Of a stretch of 37,441 nt of DNA, positions 17,761 through 27,699 are shown one piece after another. This DNA comes from Desulfotignum sp. (GTDB lineage Bacteria; Desulfobacterota; Desulfobacteria; Desulfobacterales; Desulfobacteraceae), in NCBI GenBank assembly GCA_018399285.1, contig JAGYOW010000030.1:1-37441 (forward strand), in the 5' to 3' direction. Numbering within the stretch: the stretch's first letter is position 1; each line of letters opens with the position of its first letter. The position numbers were made by a program, and so were the translations under genes. The notes under the pieces are model-generated. The model saw only the letters and a program-made list of their open reading frames with translations. It was not told the DNA's origin and searched no databases.

Positions 17761-20624
17761 ATGTCCATGACAAAAAAAGAACAGCCGGCAAAAGACAAAC
17801 CGGCCCGGCAGGACATTCCAAAATCCGGAACCGCCGCTGCCCGGTTTCCCATTGTCGGAATCGGGGCTTCCGCCGGCGGCCTGGAAGCCTTTGAATCGCC
17901 AAAGCCGCGCCCTGTGATGAGCGGGTGGGGCATGGCCTTTGTCCCATATCTCATCTGACCCCACCCAGATTGTGCATTTGCCGGAGCTGATTCAGAAAAC
18001 ATGATGAAGGTCCATCAGATAATATGATGGCCACGATCTGCTTCCCAACAGGATCATGATTCGCCCAACATGGATATGGCCACTTAAAATGGCACCCTCC
18101 AGCCTCAGTGGACTGCCCCAGCCCAGGATCTAACCTTCCCATTGACAGTTTTTTTAAATCCCTGGCCCAGGACCAGGCCCGGATGCCGTGGGGCATTATC
18201 CTGTCGGGAAACTGGCAGACGGCAGTCCTCCGGAGCCAAGACAGATCAAGGGGGAACTGGGCATGGTCATGGTCCAGGACGAGGATTCCGCCAAATATGC
18301 AGGCATGCCCCGAAGTGCCGCTGCCACAGGCCTTGTGGATTATGTCCCGCCTGCGGACAAGATGCCCAAGGCTATTAAATATACCCGGTATGCCTTGTCA
18401 AACCCCGGGACCTGATTACGAAAGATGAAAACAAAACTCAGAATGCCTTGCAAAAATTTATACCTTTCGAACTCATAATTTTACTCATGGATTTCCTTTG
18501 CTGAAAAATAATAATGGTCTCAGTGGGTGGAATGGCGGATGCATGTGCATCAGATCGATAATATTCAAAGATTATCAGACCTTCTGACCCGAAGCGAGCG
18601 CAGATCCACGTCCTGGTTCCAAAGACCTTTTGATCGGTGTAACCAGCCAGAGATCCTGACGCCTTTGCCGTGCTCAAGGAAAATATGTGCCCGAACTTCG
18701 GGCTGATAAACCGAGGCCAGCCATGGTCAGAATCTGGGTGACCGGATGCAGCACGGGGAAGAGGCCTATCCATGGCGATTTTAGCAGGAATGCATGGAAA
18801 AATGAACCGGCATTTCAATGTCCAGATATTTGCCACGGATATTGATCCGGATGCCATCAACACGGCCAGATCCGGACGCTGTCCCCAAGGAGATTGTTGA
18901 TCTTGGAGGTGAGAAGATTAAAACAGTTTTTCACCAACAAGACAATCACTACAAGGTCAAAAAACCCATCCAGCTGTTGGTGTTTAGATGGCAGGACCTG
19001 ATCAAAGATCCGCTGTTCACTCAAACTGGGATATTATCACTTGCAGAAATCTTCTGATCTAACGGGAGCCGGATTGCAGAAAAACTGTTTCCCGTGTCAT
19101 TACAGTCTGATGCCGGTGGTCTTCTTGTTCATCGGTTCATCCGGAGTCTCTGGGGCCAGGAAAACCACCCTGTTTGAAACAGAACGGAAAATGGAAAATA
19201 TTCAATGCAAACTAGGCGTGTCAAATGCCAAACCCATATTGAATCTGCCGGTCCCGCATCCCTGAAGTCCCTTCGGTCATCTCTTCCTGCGAAGCAGGTC
19301 ATAAGCGGCGGAAGAGATCAACAGCTTTAAACTGGTGGAACCATTTTGCAGAAAGCGACACCCTCCCTGCGTCATTATAGATGTGAAAATTAAATATCGT
19401 GTATATCCTCATCGGCTACGGGAAAATATCTTGGAAAACCCGCCGCCGCAGTGTTTAATATTCTGGAAATGGCTCACCAGTCTGGAAAAACCGTACGGCA
19501 CTGGCATCCTGAAAATCTGGTGGAAAATAGCAGGAAGTCGTCTGCAAAAGGGCGATGAATGAAGACAACGGCAGTAACGATTAAGATTGACCTGATGTAT
19601 CAAGCCGGTCCTGGAGATACGAGTTCCTTCGCAAAGATGCTCATGGTGGTGTTCAAAGATGAAAAAACAAAACAGCTCCGCAGCCGCGCAAGCCCCCGGA
19701 AAACGATACCATAAACCGGCCGGAACAGGAACTGCAATACACCAAAGAAACTGCAGACCACTAGCTGAAGAGCTGGAGACCGCCACTGAGAACTCCAGTC
19801 CACCAATGAAGAACTAGTCCACAATGGAGAACTCAATCCACCAATGAGGAGCTGGAAACTTCAAAAGAGGAACTCCAGTCTTTGAACGAGGAGTCCGCCA
19901 CCGTGAATGCGGAATCAGGCTACCGATGAATTGTCCGATGCCAATGACGAGGAAAAATCTGTTGAATTCCACCCAGATGATTTTTTCTGGACATGGACAT
20001 GAATATCCGGCGGTTCACCGACCGAATCATCGACTTGATTCCTCTGGCAGCAAGTGATATCGGCCGGCCGGTCAGCCATTTTAAGCACACAATTAAAAAC
20101 AATTTCACATGTGACTGCGCCTAGTGTGGTCTTAAAAGATCCTGATCCCCCGGGAATTTGAAGTGAAAGCCTGACAACAAGTTATTCAGAACAAGGATCA
20201 TGCCAACGCACCATGCTAAATGTCTGCTTGATTTATGTGGTGTGATCTGAAGATATCACTGAATTCAATCGGTATCGCCTGACGGCCCATCGCCCGTCCG
20301 TGATTATGATTCAGCGATGCCATCCTGATCCAGGATAAAAATGGTTGATTTCCTGGAACCAGGGCCGCAGATATGTAATGGGTATAGAAGAACTGAGCTC
20401 GAAAATGAATATCAAGGAGATGATCCCCAAAAAAATCATACAGCGTTTCTCTGGAATTGATAGACAAGGCGTTTGCCGGCAAATTGTTTGACAGCCTTGA
20501 AACCTGTCAATCACCCGTCAGGCAGTGTTTGAAGGTCTGGGTGATGGTTTTGGCACTGCGGAATGAAAAGATATGGACCAACGGGGTCGTCACCATTGAG
20601 AGGATCATCCCGGATACAGAATGA
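17761..20624 (+). pseudogene. CheB-CheR-PAS chemotaxis-type signalling protein, heavily frameshifted
   Basis: Pieces of one long protein follow each other in all three frames. The N-terminal methylesterase (CheB) part has PIVGIGASAGGLEAF, then IDSFFKSLAQDQ and GELGMVMVQDEDSAKYAGMP. The methyltransferase (CheR) part has RIWVTGCSTGEEAY-like sequence near 18740 and RHFNVQIFATDIDPDAINTA near 18815, then HYKVKKPI and QDLIKDP. A repeated Glu-Glu-Leu coiled linker (EELETSKEELQSLNEE) lies near 19845-19890. A PAS-like region follows with FLDMDMNIRRFTDRI near 19990 and ESLNHN-type fragments to 20620. Such fusions combine CheB and CheR domains with a PAS sensor and are often partners of histidine kinases. 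The stop at 20622-20624 overlaps the next ATG. Only the first 110 bases are clean; the indel density suggests sequence error. Confidence 0.7.
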
Positions 20625-22024
20625 ATCAGATGCAGAATAAAAACAGCCGAAGAAAATTCAATGCATTGCGCCGGCAGGCGGAAGCATTGATGGCAAAATC
20701 GGATTTTTCGAACGATCGGTCATGTTGAAGACCCGCTCCAGCAATTCATGAACTCCAGACCTTCCAGATTGAACTGGAACTGCAAAACGAAGAGTTTTCC
20801 GACCCAGTATAGTGAACTTGATGGAATTTAAAACCATTATACCCAGCCGTATGATTTTACGCCTGTGGGATATGTCACCCGGATTCAAAAGGAAAGATCT
20901 TCGATGCCAACCTGACCCCTCGGCCCGGATGCTGGAAACCAGGTGGGAGTCTTTGTCAACTGGTCCTTTCCTCTGACCATATCCTTGCCCAGGACCAGGA
21001 TATTTATTATCTGCACCTGCAAGCACTTACGTACAAAAAGCGGCAGATCGGTGACCTTAAAATGAAAAAAAAAAAGGAGGGGCTTTTCTGGATGTGCAGC
21101 TGGAAAGCACAGCGATCCCGGAGTCCTGTCAGGGAAGCCCGGTTTCGCACCGTCATCATTGACGTCTCTGACCGGAAGCGCACTGAGCGGTTACTCAAAT
21201 ACGGCCGGCATCAATTGAATCGGTTCTGAACCGGATTTAACCGGCGTTCTGCGGGCGAGATCTCCCATAAAATCTCTTTCATGAACACACGTATGCATGA
21301 AAAAGCACAAAGCAGATCTGACCGGTCAGATTCTGCTGCAGCCATCCATGGAAACAGACCGCCCTGTGAAATCTGGTGTAACAACGACACGCTGGTGGAT
21401 GAAGACGGCAACCCCACAGAGCCATGTATCTGGGAATTTTACGACCAGGAATCTGATCAATGGCATGAACTGACCAGCCTGGCCGTCCCGTGGACCGACG
21501 GCCGGCTGGTGCCTGGAAACGCGCAGATATCACCAGGCGGCAAAAAGCTGAAAAGCAGCAAAAGAGATCACGCTGACCCTTGAAGAAAGTAAAGCAAAGA
21601 ACGGCGGAACTGGAAGATATGAATGCCACTTTGAGAATATTGCTGAAAAAGAGAAGAGGATAAAAATGAAATCGGAGAAAATATCTTTGCCAATCACAAA
21701 CTCATCCTGGCCCCCATCATCGAGAATCTGAAAAAAAACCTGACCCTGGAAAGCCAGAAGGATATGATGGATATCCTGGAAACGGAGTTGAAAAATATCA
21801 TTTCGCCTTTTTCAAAAAAATTATCCGATCACATGGTGAATTTAACGCCCATGGAAATTCATGTCGCCGATCTGGTGAAGTTCGGGAAAACCAATAAAGA
21901 GATATCGGAAATCACGCACAGCTCCATCCACACCATCTCCCGCCATCGCGAAAATATCCGGAAAAAGACCGGCTTGAAAAACAAAAAAATAAATCTTCGT
22001 TCCTTTCTCCTGACGCTGGAATAA
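20621..22024 (+). pseudogene. PAS-domain LuxR-type transcriptional regulator, frameshifted
   Basis: The 5' part reads MNQMQNKNSRRKFNALRRQA and then breaks; fragments such as ELQTFQIELELQNEE, YDFTPVGYVT and LDVQLESTAIP show a PAS module closely related to that of the next gene. A second PAS-like region (EIWCNNDTLVDEDGNPTEPC) is near 21366-21480. The clean 3' end (21764-22024) is a LuxR-type helix-turn-helix: LTPMEIHVADLVKFGKTNKE, then EITHSSIHTISRHRENIRKK. The order PAS, coiled linker, HTH is known from deltaproteobacterial regulators that sense small ligands or redox. The ATG overlaps the stop of the CheB-CheR gene, so the two are translationally coupled. It ends about 110 bases before the hybrid kinase gene. 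Confidence 0.68.
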
Positions 22025-22134
22025 TGCCTATTTTAAATAGGTGATTCATCGGTTTTTTTCTGCCTTTCTGAGTTGTTGACCAAAGAGACGATTCCCTTTA
22101 GAGTAAAAGATAAAATAAAAAACTGAGGTTGCGA

Positions 22135-23856
22135 ATGAACCAAAAAGACATGATCCAGGAAAAATTTGATGAATTGCGCCGAGAGGCGGAGGCGTTAATG
22201 ATGGAAAAAGGGTTTGAAAGCCAGTCCGTGGTCGACCGTGATCCCCTTGAACTGATTCAAGAGCTCCAGACCTTTCAGGTTGAGCTGGAACTGCAAAATG
22301 AGGAGTTGCAGCGCTCCCAGCAGGAACTCATGGAATTTAAAACGCGGTATACGGAACTGTATGATTTTACCCCTGTGGGCTATGTCTGCCTGGATAAAAA
22401 AGGCGTGATCCGCAATGCCAACCTGACTTTGGCCGACATGCTGTCATTGGAAAGAAGTTCGCTGATCGACCAGCCTTTGACCCGTCATGTTTTTTTCGAA
22501 GACCAGGATATCTGTTACGGGCATCTGAAAGATCTGGCCGAGTCGAAACAGCGTCAGATATGTGAACTGCGCATGAAAAAATCAGACGGCACCCTTGTGG
22601 ATGTGCAGCTGGAAAGCAGTGTGTTTCCCTATCAAAGCTGGAGGCCGGAACAATTCAGAACCGTGATCATTGACATCACTGAGCGCAAACAGATGGAAAA
22701 GGAACAAGACGCGTTACGGGTACGGCTTTATCAGAATCATAAAATGGAGTCCATCCGGACCATTGCCGGCGGGATTGCCCATGATTTCAACAATATCCTG
22801 TTCATTATCATCGGGAATATTGACATGGCCGTTGAAGAAACCAGGGACTGGCATCCGGTCTATCCCAAACTCGAAAGAATCCGGGCCGCTGCCGAGCGGG
22901 CCGCAGGAATTGTCAAGCTGCTCTTGAGCTTCAGCCGGACTTCGGACGAAAAACAAACCCCCGTGGACTTGATTGATGTGATCAGGGATTCGCTTGTTTT
23001 ACTGCGGGCGTCCATCCCGACCTTCATCGATATTCATACAAAATTCCCGGATCAGCCAGTGATGATTCTTTCGGACAAGATCCAGATCGGTCAGATTCTG
23101 ATGAACTTATGCACCAATGCTTCCCAGGCAATGGAGGAGACCGGGGGGCTTCTTGAGATCAGGGTGGAAACAAAAATTTTGCCGGAAGGGGCGGCCGAAG
23201 ACTGTCCGCCCGGGAAGTATGCCGAGATGACGGTGCAGGACAACGGCCCTGGAATTGATCCCGGCATCCTGAGCCGTATTTTTGATCCCTATTTTACCAC
23301 CCGGGCCGTGGGAAAAGGGTCCGGCCTGGGACTGGCCGTTGTTTACACCATTGTTAAAAATCACAAAGGGACCATTACCGTTCAAAACCGGCCGGAAGGC
23401 GGGACCCTGTTTACGATGCGCTTCCCCATGGTGGACCGGAAACCCGGGACAAAGATCAAATCCATGAATGATTCGTTTCATGGCACGGAACGAATCCTTT
23501 TTGTGGATGATGAGGTGAACATTGCCGAGATGGCTCTGGAAGCATTGAAATTGTTTGATTACAGGGTCGAAGCCATGTCAGACCCGGAAGATGCCCTGGC
23601 TTTGTTTAAATTGAACCCCGGCTATTTTGATGCGGTCATTACGGATATGACCATGCCCAAAATGACGGGTGCGAAACTGGCTGAAGAATTGATCCGGATC
23701 CGGCCCGATATCCCCATTGTTCTGTGCACGGGCCACAGCTCCCTGATTGATGAGGAAAAAGCCCGGCAGCTGGGAATTGCGGCCTATATGATGAAACCGG
23801 TCTCCATGTCGGAAATTGCCGAAACCATACGAAAACTGATGGATCAAAAAAATTAA
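22135..23856 (+). CDS. PAS-domain hybrid histidine kinase with C-terminal receiver
   Basis: The 573-residue soluble protein starts at ATG 22135 (GAGG seven bases upstream; a TTG at 22129 is also in frame). An N-terminal coiled region (residues 1-70) precedes a PAS domain (about 72-185, YDFTPVGYVCLDKKG). The dimerisation helix contains His216 in AGGIAHDFNNIL, followed by the ATPase boxes (NLCTNASQAM, DNGPGIDP, GKGSGLGLAVV). The C-terminal receiver (about 448-573) has acidic pair Asp-Asp in FVDDE, phospho-acceptor Asp504 in VITDMTMPK and Lys554. There is no membrane segment, so it senses a cytoplasmic cue. The coiled region and PAS resemble the N-terminus of the upstream PAS-LuxR protein, pointing to duplication. 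Its partner is unknown; the nearby sigma-54 activator and CheB-CheR protein are candidates. Confidence 0.9.
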   Translation: MNQKDMIQEKFDELRREAEALMMEKGFESQSVVDRDPLELIQELQTFQVELELQNEELQRSQQELMEFKTRYTELYDFTPVGYVCLDKKGVIRNANLTLADMLSLERSSLIDQPLTRHVFFEDQDICYGHLKDLAESKQRQICELRMKKSDGTLVDVQLESSVFPYQSWRPEQFRTVIIDITERKQMEKEQDALRVRLYQNHKMESIRTIAGGIAHDFNNILFIIIGNIDMAVEETRDWHPVYPKLERIRAAAERAAGIVKLLLSFSRTSDEKQTPVDLIDVIRDSLVLLRASIPTFIDIHTKFPDQPVMILSDKIQIGQILMNLCTNASQAMEETGGLLEIRVETKILPEGAAEDCPPGKYAEMTVQDNGPGIDPGILSRIFDPYFTTRAVGKGSGLGLAVVYTIVKNHKGTITVQNRPEGGTLFTMRFPMVDRKPGTKIKSMNDSFHGTERILFVDDEVNIAEMALEALKLFDYRVEAMSDPEDALALFKLNPGYFDAVITDMTMPKMTGAKLAEELIRIRPDIPIVLCTGHSSLIDEEKARQLGIAAYMMKPVSMSEIAETIRKLMDQKN

Positions 23857-23922
23857 CCCCTGTTTTTTAAAGGAGTGTCCGCGATGGTATTAATGAACGT
23901 CATCAAATCAGGAGGATATATC

Positions 23923-24207
23923 ATGATGTTGAATGAACTGGCCAATCAGGTGATAAAACTGAAGCGTTTGCGAACGGAAGATGTCCGGCGAAACAGAACC
24001 AGAAATCTGGTCCTGGGGGCCGGTATCGGCTCCGTGGTGGGCGTTGGCGCCGGCATCCTGTTTGCCCCGAAATCCGGCAGAGAAACCCGGCATCTCATTG
24101 CCGACCGGACCGGTCAAACCTTTAAAAATCTGAAAGACAATGTGGCTGCCACCAAAGAGAAAATCGTGACTTCGGCTAAGGAAACCAAAGAAGAACCTTC
24201 AGAATAG
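23923..24207 (+). CDS. YtxH domain-containing protein
   Basis: This 94-residue protein has a single Gly-rich membrane helix (LVLGAGIGSVVGVGAGILFA) followed by the typical YtxH motif APKSGRETR and a charged amphipathic tail. YtxH proteins are small membrane-anchored proteins tied to general stress responses; their molecular role is unknown. ATG 23923 has a near-perfect AGGAGG. Another ATG at 23884, also with AAAGGAG upstream, is in frame and adds 13 residues. It is followed 14 bases later by a DUF948-like gene, a pairing seen in other bacteria. Confidence 0.75.
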   Translation: MMLNELANQVIKLKRLRTEDVRRNRTRNLVLGAGIGSVVGVGAGILFAPKSGRETRHLIADRTGQTFKNLKDNVAATKEKIVTSAKETKEEPSE

Positions 24208-24221
24208 AGGAGGCCATTTTT

Positions 24222-24614
24222 ATGCAAGGTTCCATTACCTGGAATGAACTGGGCGTATTTATTATTTTTGTGTTTTTTGCAGTGGCCGCCGGCTATGCCG
24301 TTATCACGTTGAAAAACGTGAACCGGCTTGTCAAAGAAGCCGCAGGTCTGCTGCAAAAAAACAAAGACCAGTTGAACGAGATTATTCCCAATATTCATGA
24401 AATTTCAGTGAATACAAAAAGCATGAGCAAGAATTTAAAAAAAAGTGTTGAAGAGGCGGGAGAGGCCGTCCGGACGATTTCCCATGAAACAACGGATACG
24501 GTATTGACCATTACTGAAACGGCGGATTCCCTGGCAAAATATGCCCTGGTGATCGGAGAAATCGTTCAGATAGTGGTCAATATGTTTTCATCCAGTGAGA
24601 AAGGAGTAAAATAA
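24222..24614 (+). CDS. DUF948-like membrane-anchored protein
   Basis: The 130-residue protein has one N-terminal membrane helix (about residues 9-30, LGVFIIFVFFAVAAGYAVI) and a long heptad-like cytoplasmic helix (NLKKSVEEAGEAVRTISHET and around). A second hydrophobic stretch near 105-120 may touch the membrane. The shape fits the DUF948 family, often encoded next to YtxH proteins in stress gene clusters; no biochemical function is known. The ATG has GAGGAGG upstream. It is probably cotranscribed with the YtxH gene. Confidence 0.65.
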   Translation: MQGSITWNELGVFIIFVFFAVAAGYAVITLKNVNRLVKEAAGLLQKNKDQLNEIIPNIHEISVNTKSMSKNLKKSVEEAGEAVRTISHETTDTVLTITETADSLAKYALVIGEIVQIVVNMFSSSEKGVK

Positions 24615-24673
24615 AAATTTTTGAAGTCCTTCAAAAAAGTCCGGACCCCTGCCTTTCAGGAAAGGATCTGAAA

Positions 24674-26170
24674 ATGCAAAAAGCGTTTATAAACGTATTT
24701 AACAATGTCCTGGGATCGGTGCGTGAACCCCTTCTGGTACTGGATAACAGTCATAAGGTGGTCGGCGCCAACCCGTCTTTTTACAAAAATTTCTGTGTCA
24801 CCCAGGAAAATACGGAAGGTGCATTGATCTATGATCTGGGCAACGGGCAATGGAATATCCCCAAACTCAGGGAATTGCTGGAAGATGTGCTGCCCCAGAA
24901 TTGTGTATTCAATGATTTTGAAGTGGAACATTCTTTTGAAAATATCGGCCCCAAGATCATGCATCTGAATGCCAGAAAAATCAACTTGAAATCAATCGAT
25001 GCCCAGCTGATTCTTCTGGCCATCGAGGATGTGACGGAGCGGGAACATTATAAGCGGAACCTTGAAGAGATTGTGGAAGCCCGCACATCTGAACTTGCCC
25101 TGGCCAGACAGGCGGCGGAAAAAGAAAAGGAAACCGCAGAAACAGCCCTGCTGGAAATACAAAAACTCAAAAAACAGCTGGAAGATGAAAAAGCGTATCT
25201 GACCGAAGAAATCAAACTGGAACACAACCATGAAAATATCATCGGTAAAAGCGATGCACTCAAATACGTGCTCTATAAGGTCGAACAGATTGCCGCCACC
25301 CATACCACGGTCCTGGTTCTGGGTGAAACCGGAACGGGAAAGGAACTTGTGGCCCGGGCCGTTCATCACAGCAGTCCGCGCAAAAAAAGGGCTTTGGTCA
25401 AAATCAACTGCGCGGCATTGCCGGCCAACCTGATTGAAAACGAATTGTTCGGTCATGAAAAAGGGGCGTTTACCGGTTCCAGCGCCAGGCAGCTGGGACG
25501 GTTCGAGATTGCAAACGGGGCCACGCTCTTTCTGGATGAAATCGGAGAACTGCCCCTGGAGTTGCAGGGCAAACTGCTTCGCGTGATCCAGGACGGGGAG
25601 TTTGAACGCCTGGGCAGCCCCCATACCATCAAGGTGGACGCCAGGATCATTGCCGCCACCAATCGGAATCTGGCACAGGAAGTAAAAAAAGGCAATTTCC
25701 GGGAAGATCTCTGGTACCGGCTGAATGTGTTTCCCATTACCATGCCGCCCCTTCGGGACCGGATAGAGGATATCCCGCTTCTGGTGGCTTTTTATGTCAA
25801 AAAAATTGCCAGGCGCCTGGGCAAAGATACCCCCATTGTTCCCAAACTGATGATGGATACTTTTTTAAATTATGACTGGCCGGGAAATGTCCGGGAGCTG
25901 GAAAATATCCTGGAGCGTGCCGTGATCATTTCGTCAGGCCCGAAACTGCGCATGGTGGATGATTTTAACAAGCCGCTGGCCTCGTTAGGCAATACCCATA
26001 AAAAAAAGGAAGCCAAAACACTGGAACAAGTGGAGCACGACCATATTGTCCAGGTTCTGGAACAGACCAACTGGAAAGTCAGCGGGAAAAACAGTGCAAC
26101 CCAGATTCTCGGGCTCAACCGCAGCACCCTGCGCGCCCGGATGCGAAAGCTGGATATCATAAAACCCTGA
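24674..26170 (+). CDS. PAS-domain sigma-54-dependent transcriptional activator
   Basis: The 498-residue protein is a bacterial enhancer-binding protein. Residues 1-125 form a PAS-like sensor, 125-185 a coiled linker, and 188-425 the AAA+ domain with Walker A GETGTGKE (217-224), the sigma-54 contact loop GAFTGS (264-269), Walker B LFLDEIGE (285-292) and arginine-finger region. A Fis-type helix-turn-helix covers about 455-495. It remodels sigma-54 holoenzyme from upstream DNA sites when its PAS signal is met. The ATG has AGGA upstream. GAFTGS is a minor variant of the common GAFTGA. Two sigma-54 promoter matches (17179 and 35075) make local regulation likely, though targets are not proven. Confidence 0.93.
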   Translation: MQKAFINVFNNVLGSVREPLLVLDNSHKVVGANPSFYKNFCVTQENTEGALIYDLGNGQWNIPKLRELLEDVLPQNCVFNDFEVEHSFENIGPKIMHLNARKINLKSIDAQLILLAIEDVTEREHYKRNLEEIVEARTSELALARQAAEKEKETAETALLEIQKLKKQLEDEKAYLTEEIKLEHNHENIIGKSDALKYVLYKVEQIAATHTTVLVLGETGTGKELVARAVHHSSPRKKRALVKINCAALPANLIENELFGHEKGAFTGSSARQLGRFEIANGATLFLDEIGELPLELQGKLLRVIQDGEFERLGSPHTIKVDARIIAATNRNLAQEVKKGNFREDLWYRLNVFPITMPPLRDRIEDIPLLVAFYVKKIARRLGKDTPIVPKLMMDTFLNYDWPGNVRELENILERAVIISSGPKLRMVDDFNKPLASLGNTHKKKEAKTLEQVEHDHIVQVLEQTNWKVSGKNSATQILGLNRSTLRARMRKLDIIKP

Positions 26171-26212
26171 ACGGCCATATTTGGCCTTTGGTAATATAAG
26201 GAAACCCTTGAG

Positions 26213-27699
26213 ATGAAAATTTTATTCATTTACCCTGAATTTCCGGATACGTTCTGGTCTTTCACCCATGCCTTGAGCTTTATCGGAAAAAAAAGCGGCG
26301 TTTCCGCCGCTGGGATTGATCACCGTGGCGGCCCTGGTGCCTGAAAACTGGGACAAACGCCTGAAGGATACCCAAATGTGGAGCGCCTCAAAGATAAGGA
26401 TATTGTCTGGGCCGATCTGGTGTTTATCGGCGGCATGGCCGTGCACGCACATCCACCCGGCAGATCATCGATCGCTGCAAGGCGTTGAATGTCAAGGTTG
26501 TGGCCGGCGGGCCGCTTGTTTACCTGTGAACCCGAAGCGTTCATGGACGTGGACCACCTGGTGCTGGATGAAGCGGAGCTGACCCTGCCCGAATTTTTGT
26601 CGGATCTTGACAACGGCCGGGTAAAAAATATACCGGGCCGACGGATTCTGTAATCCTGATGACACCCCGTGCCTTTGTGGGGGCTGTTAAACATGAAACG
26701 GTATGCGTCCATGAGCTTGCAGTTTTCCAGGGGCTGTCCGTTTAACTGTGATTTCTGTAACGTCACGGCCTTGTTCGGCCATATCCCCCGGTTAAAAAAG
26801 CCGACCGGATCATCCTGAGCTGGATCATATTTATGCAGCCGGCTGGCGCGGCAGTATCTTTTTGTGGATGATAATTTTATCGGTAACAAGTCGCATTTAA
26901 AAAACATCTGCTCCCGGCCCTGATCGACTGGCGCAAAGATAAAAAAGGCTGTGTGTTTTTACGGAATCCTCCATCAATCTGGCGGATGATCCTGAGCTTT
27001 TAGACATGATGGTAAAAGCCGGGTTTGATTCCGTGTTCATCGGCATTGAATCCCCGGATGAAGTGTGCCTTGCCGAATGTCATAAAACCCAGAATAAAAC
27101 AGGGATCTTCTGGAAAGCGTGGGCATCATCCAACGTTCCGGGTTGCAGGTCATGGGCGGGTTCATCGTCGGGTTTGACAGTGACGGGCCGCATCCATTTT
27201 CCAGCGCCAGATCGATTTTATCCAGAAAAGCGGCATTGTCACGGCCATGGTGGGCATGCTCCGGCCATTCCGGGAACCCGGCTGTTTGACCGGCTTCAGC
27301 AGGAAAGCCGGGTGGCACAATCCTTTCCGGGGACAATGTAAACGGCACCACCAATATCATCCCCAAGATGGGCATGGACAATCTGTTCAACGGATACCAG
27401 GCCATCATGAAACAGATCTATCAGCCGAAAAACTATTACCGCCGGATCAGGACTTTATTACTGGAACTCAAAGCCCCTGAAACCATTGTTCCCATTGATT
27501 TTCAGCGGTTTCTTTGCTTTTTCAGGGCAGGCTTTCGGCTCGGTTTTTCGGAAAAGAGCGGTTTCACTACTGGAATCTGATTGCCTGGACCCTGGTCCGA
27601 AAACCCAAACTGGTGCCCACAGCCATCACCCTTTCCATTTACGGGTATCATTACCGGAAAATCTGCGAGCGGTATATTTTTGAAAAGAAACGCGTATGA
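26213..27699 (+). pseudogene. B12-binding-domain radical SAM protein, frameshifted
   Basis: The gene opens with ATG 26213 and MKILFIYPEFPDTFWSFTHA; the first break is at a run of eight A near 26290. Fragments then give a cobalamin-binding-like Rossmann half ([20 protein letters not shown]) and the radical SAM centre RGCPFNCDFCNVTALFG, whose three cysteines bind the [4Fe-4S] cluster. The downstream barrel (AGFDSVFIGIESPDE, GGFIVGFDSD) and a C-terminal helical part resembling DUF4070 (MDNLFNGYQAIMKQIYQPKN) follow. The stop overlaps the next ATG, so it is coupled to the glycosyltransferase. The family includes methyltransferases and other uncharacterised enzymes; the substrate is unknown. About fifteen indels suggest faulty sequence rather than decay. 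Confidence 0.75.

Noticed and set aside
17761..22024. Degraded insertion sequence or transposase as the source of the scrambled region
   Set aside because: Fragments in all frames assemble in order into CheB-CheR-PAS and PAS-LuxR proteins, with no transposase or terminal repeats.
24992..25624. Minus-strand frame of 210 codons inside the sigma-54 activator
   Set aside because: It is an antisense shadow of the AAA+ coding sequence.
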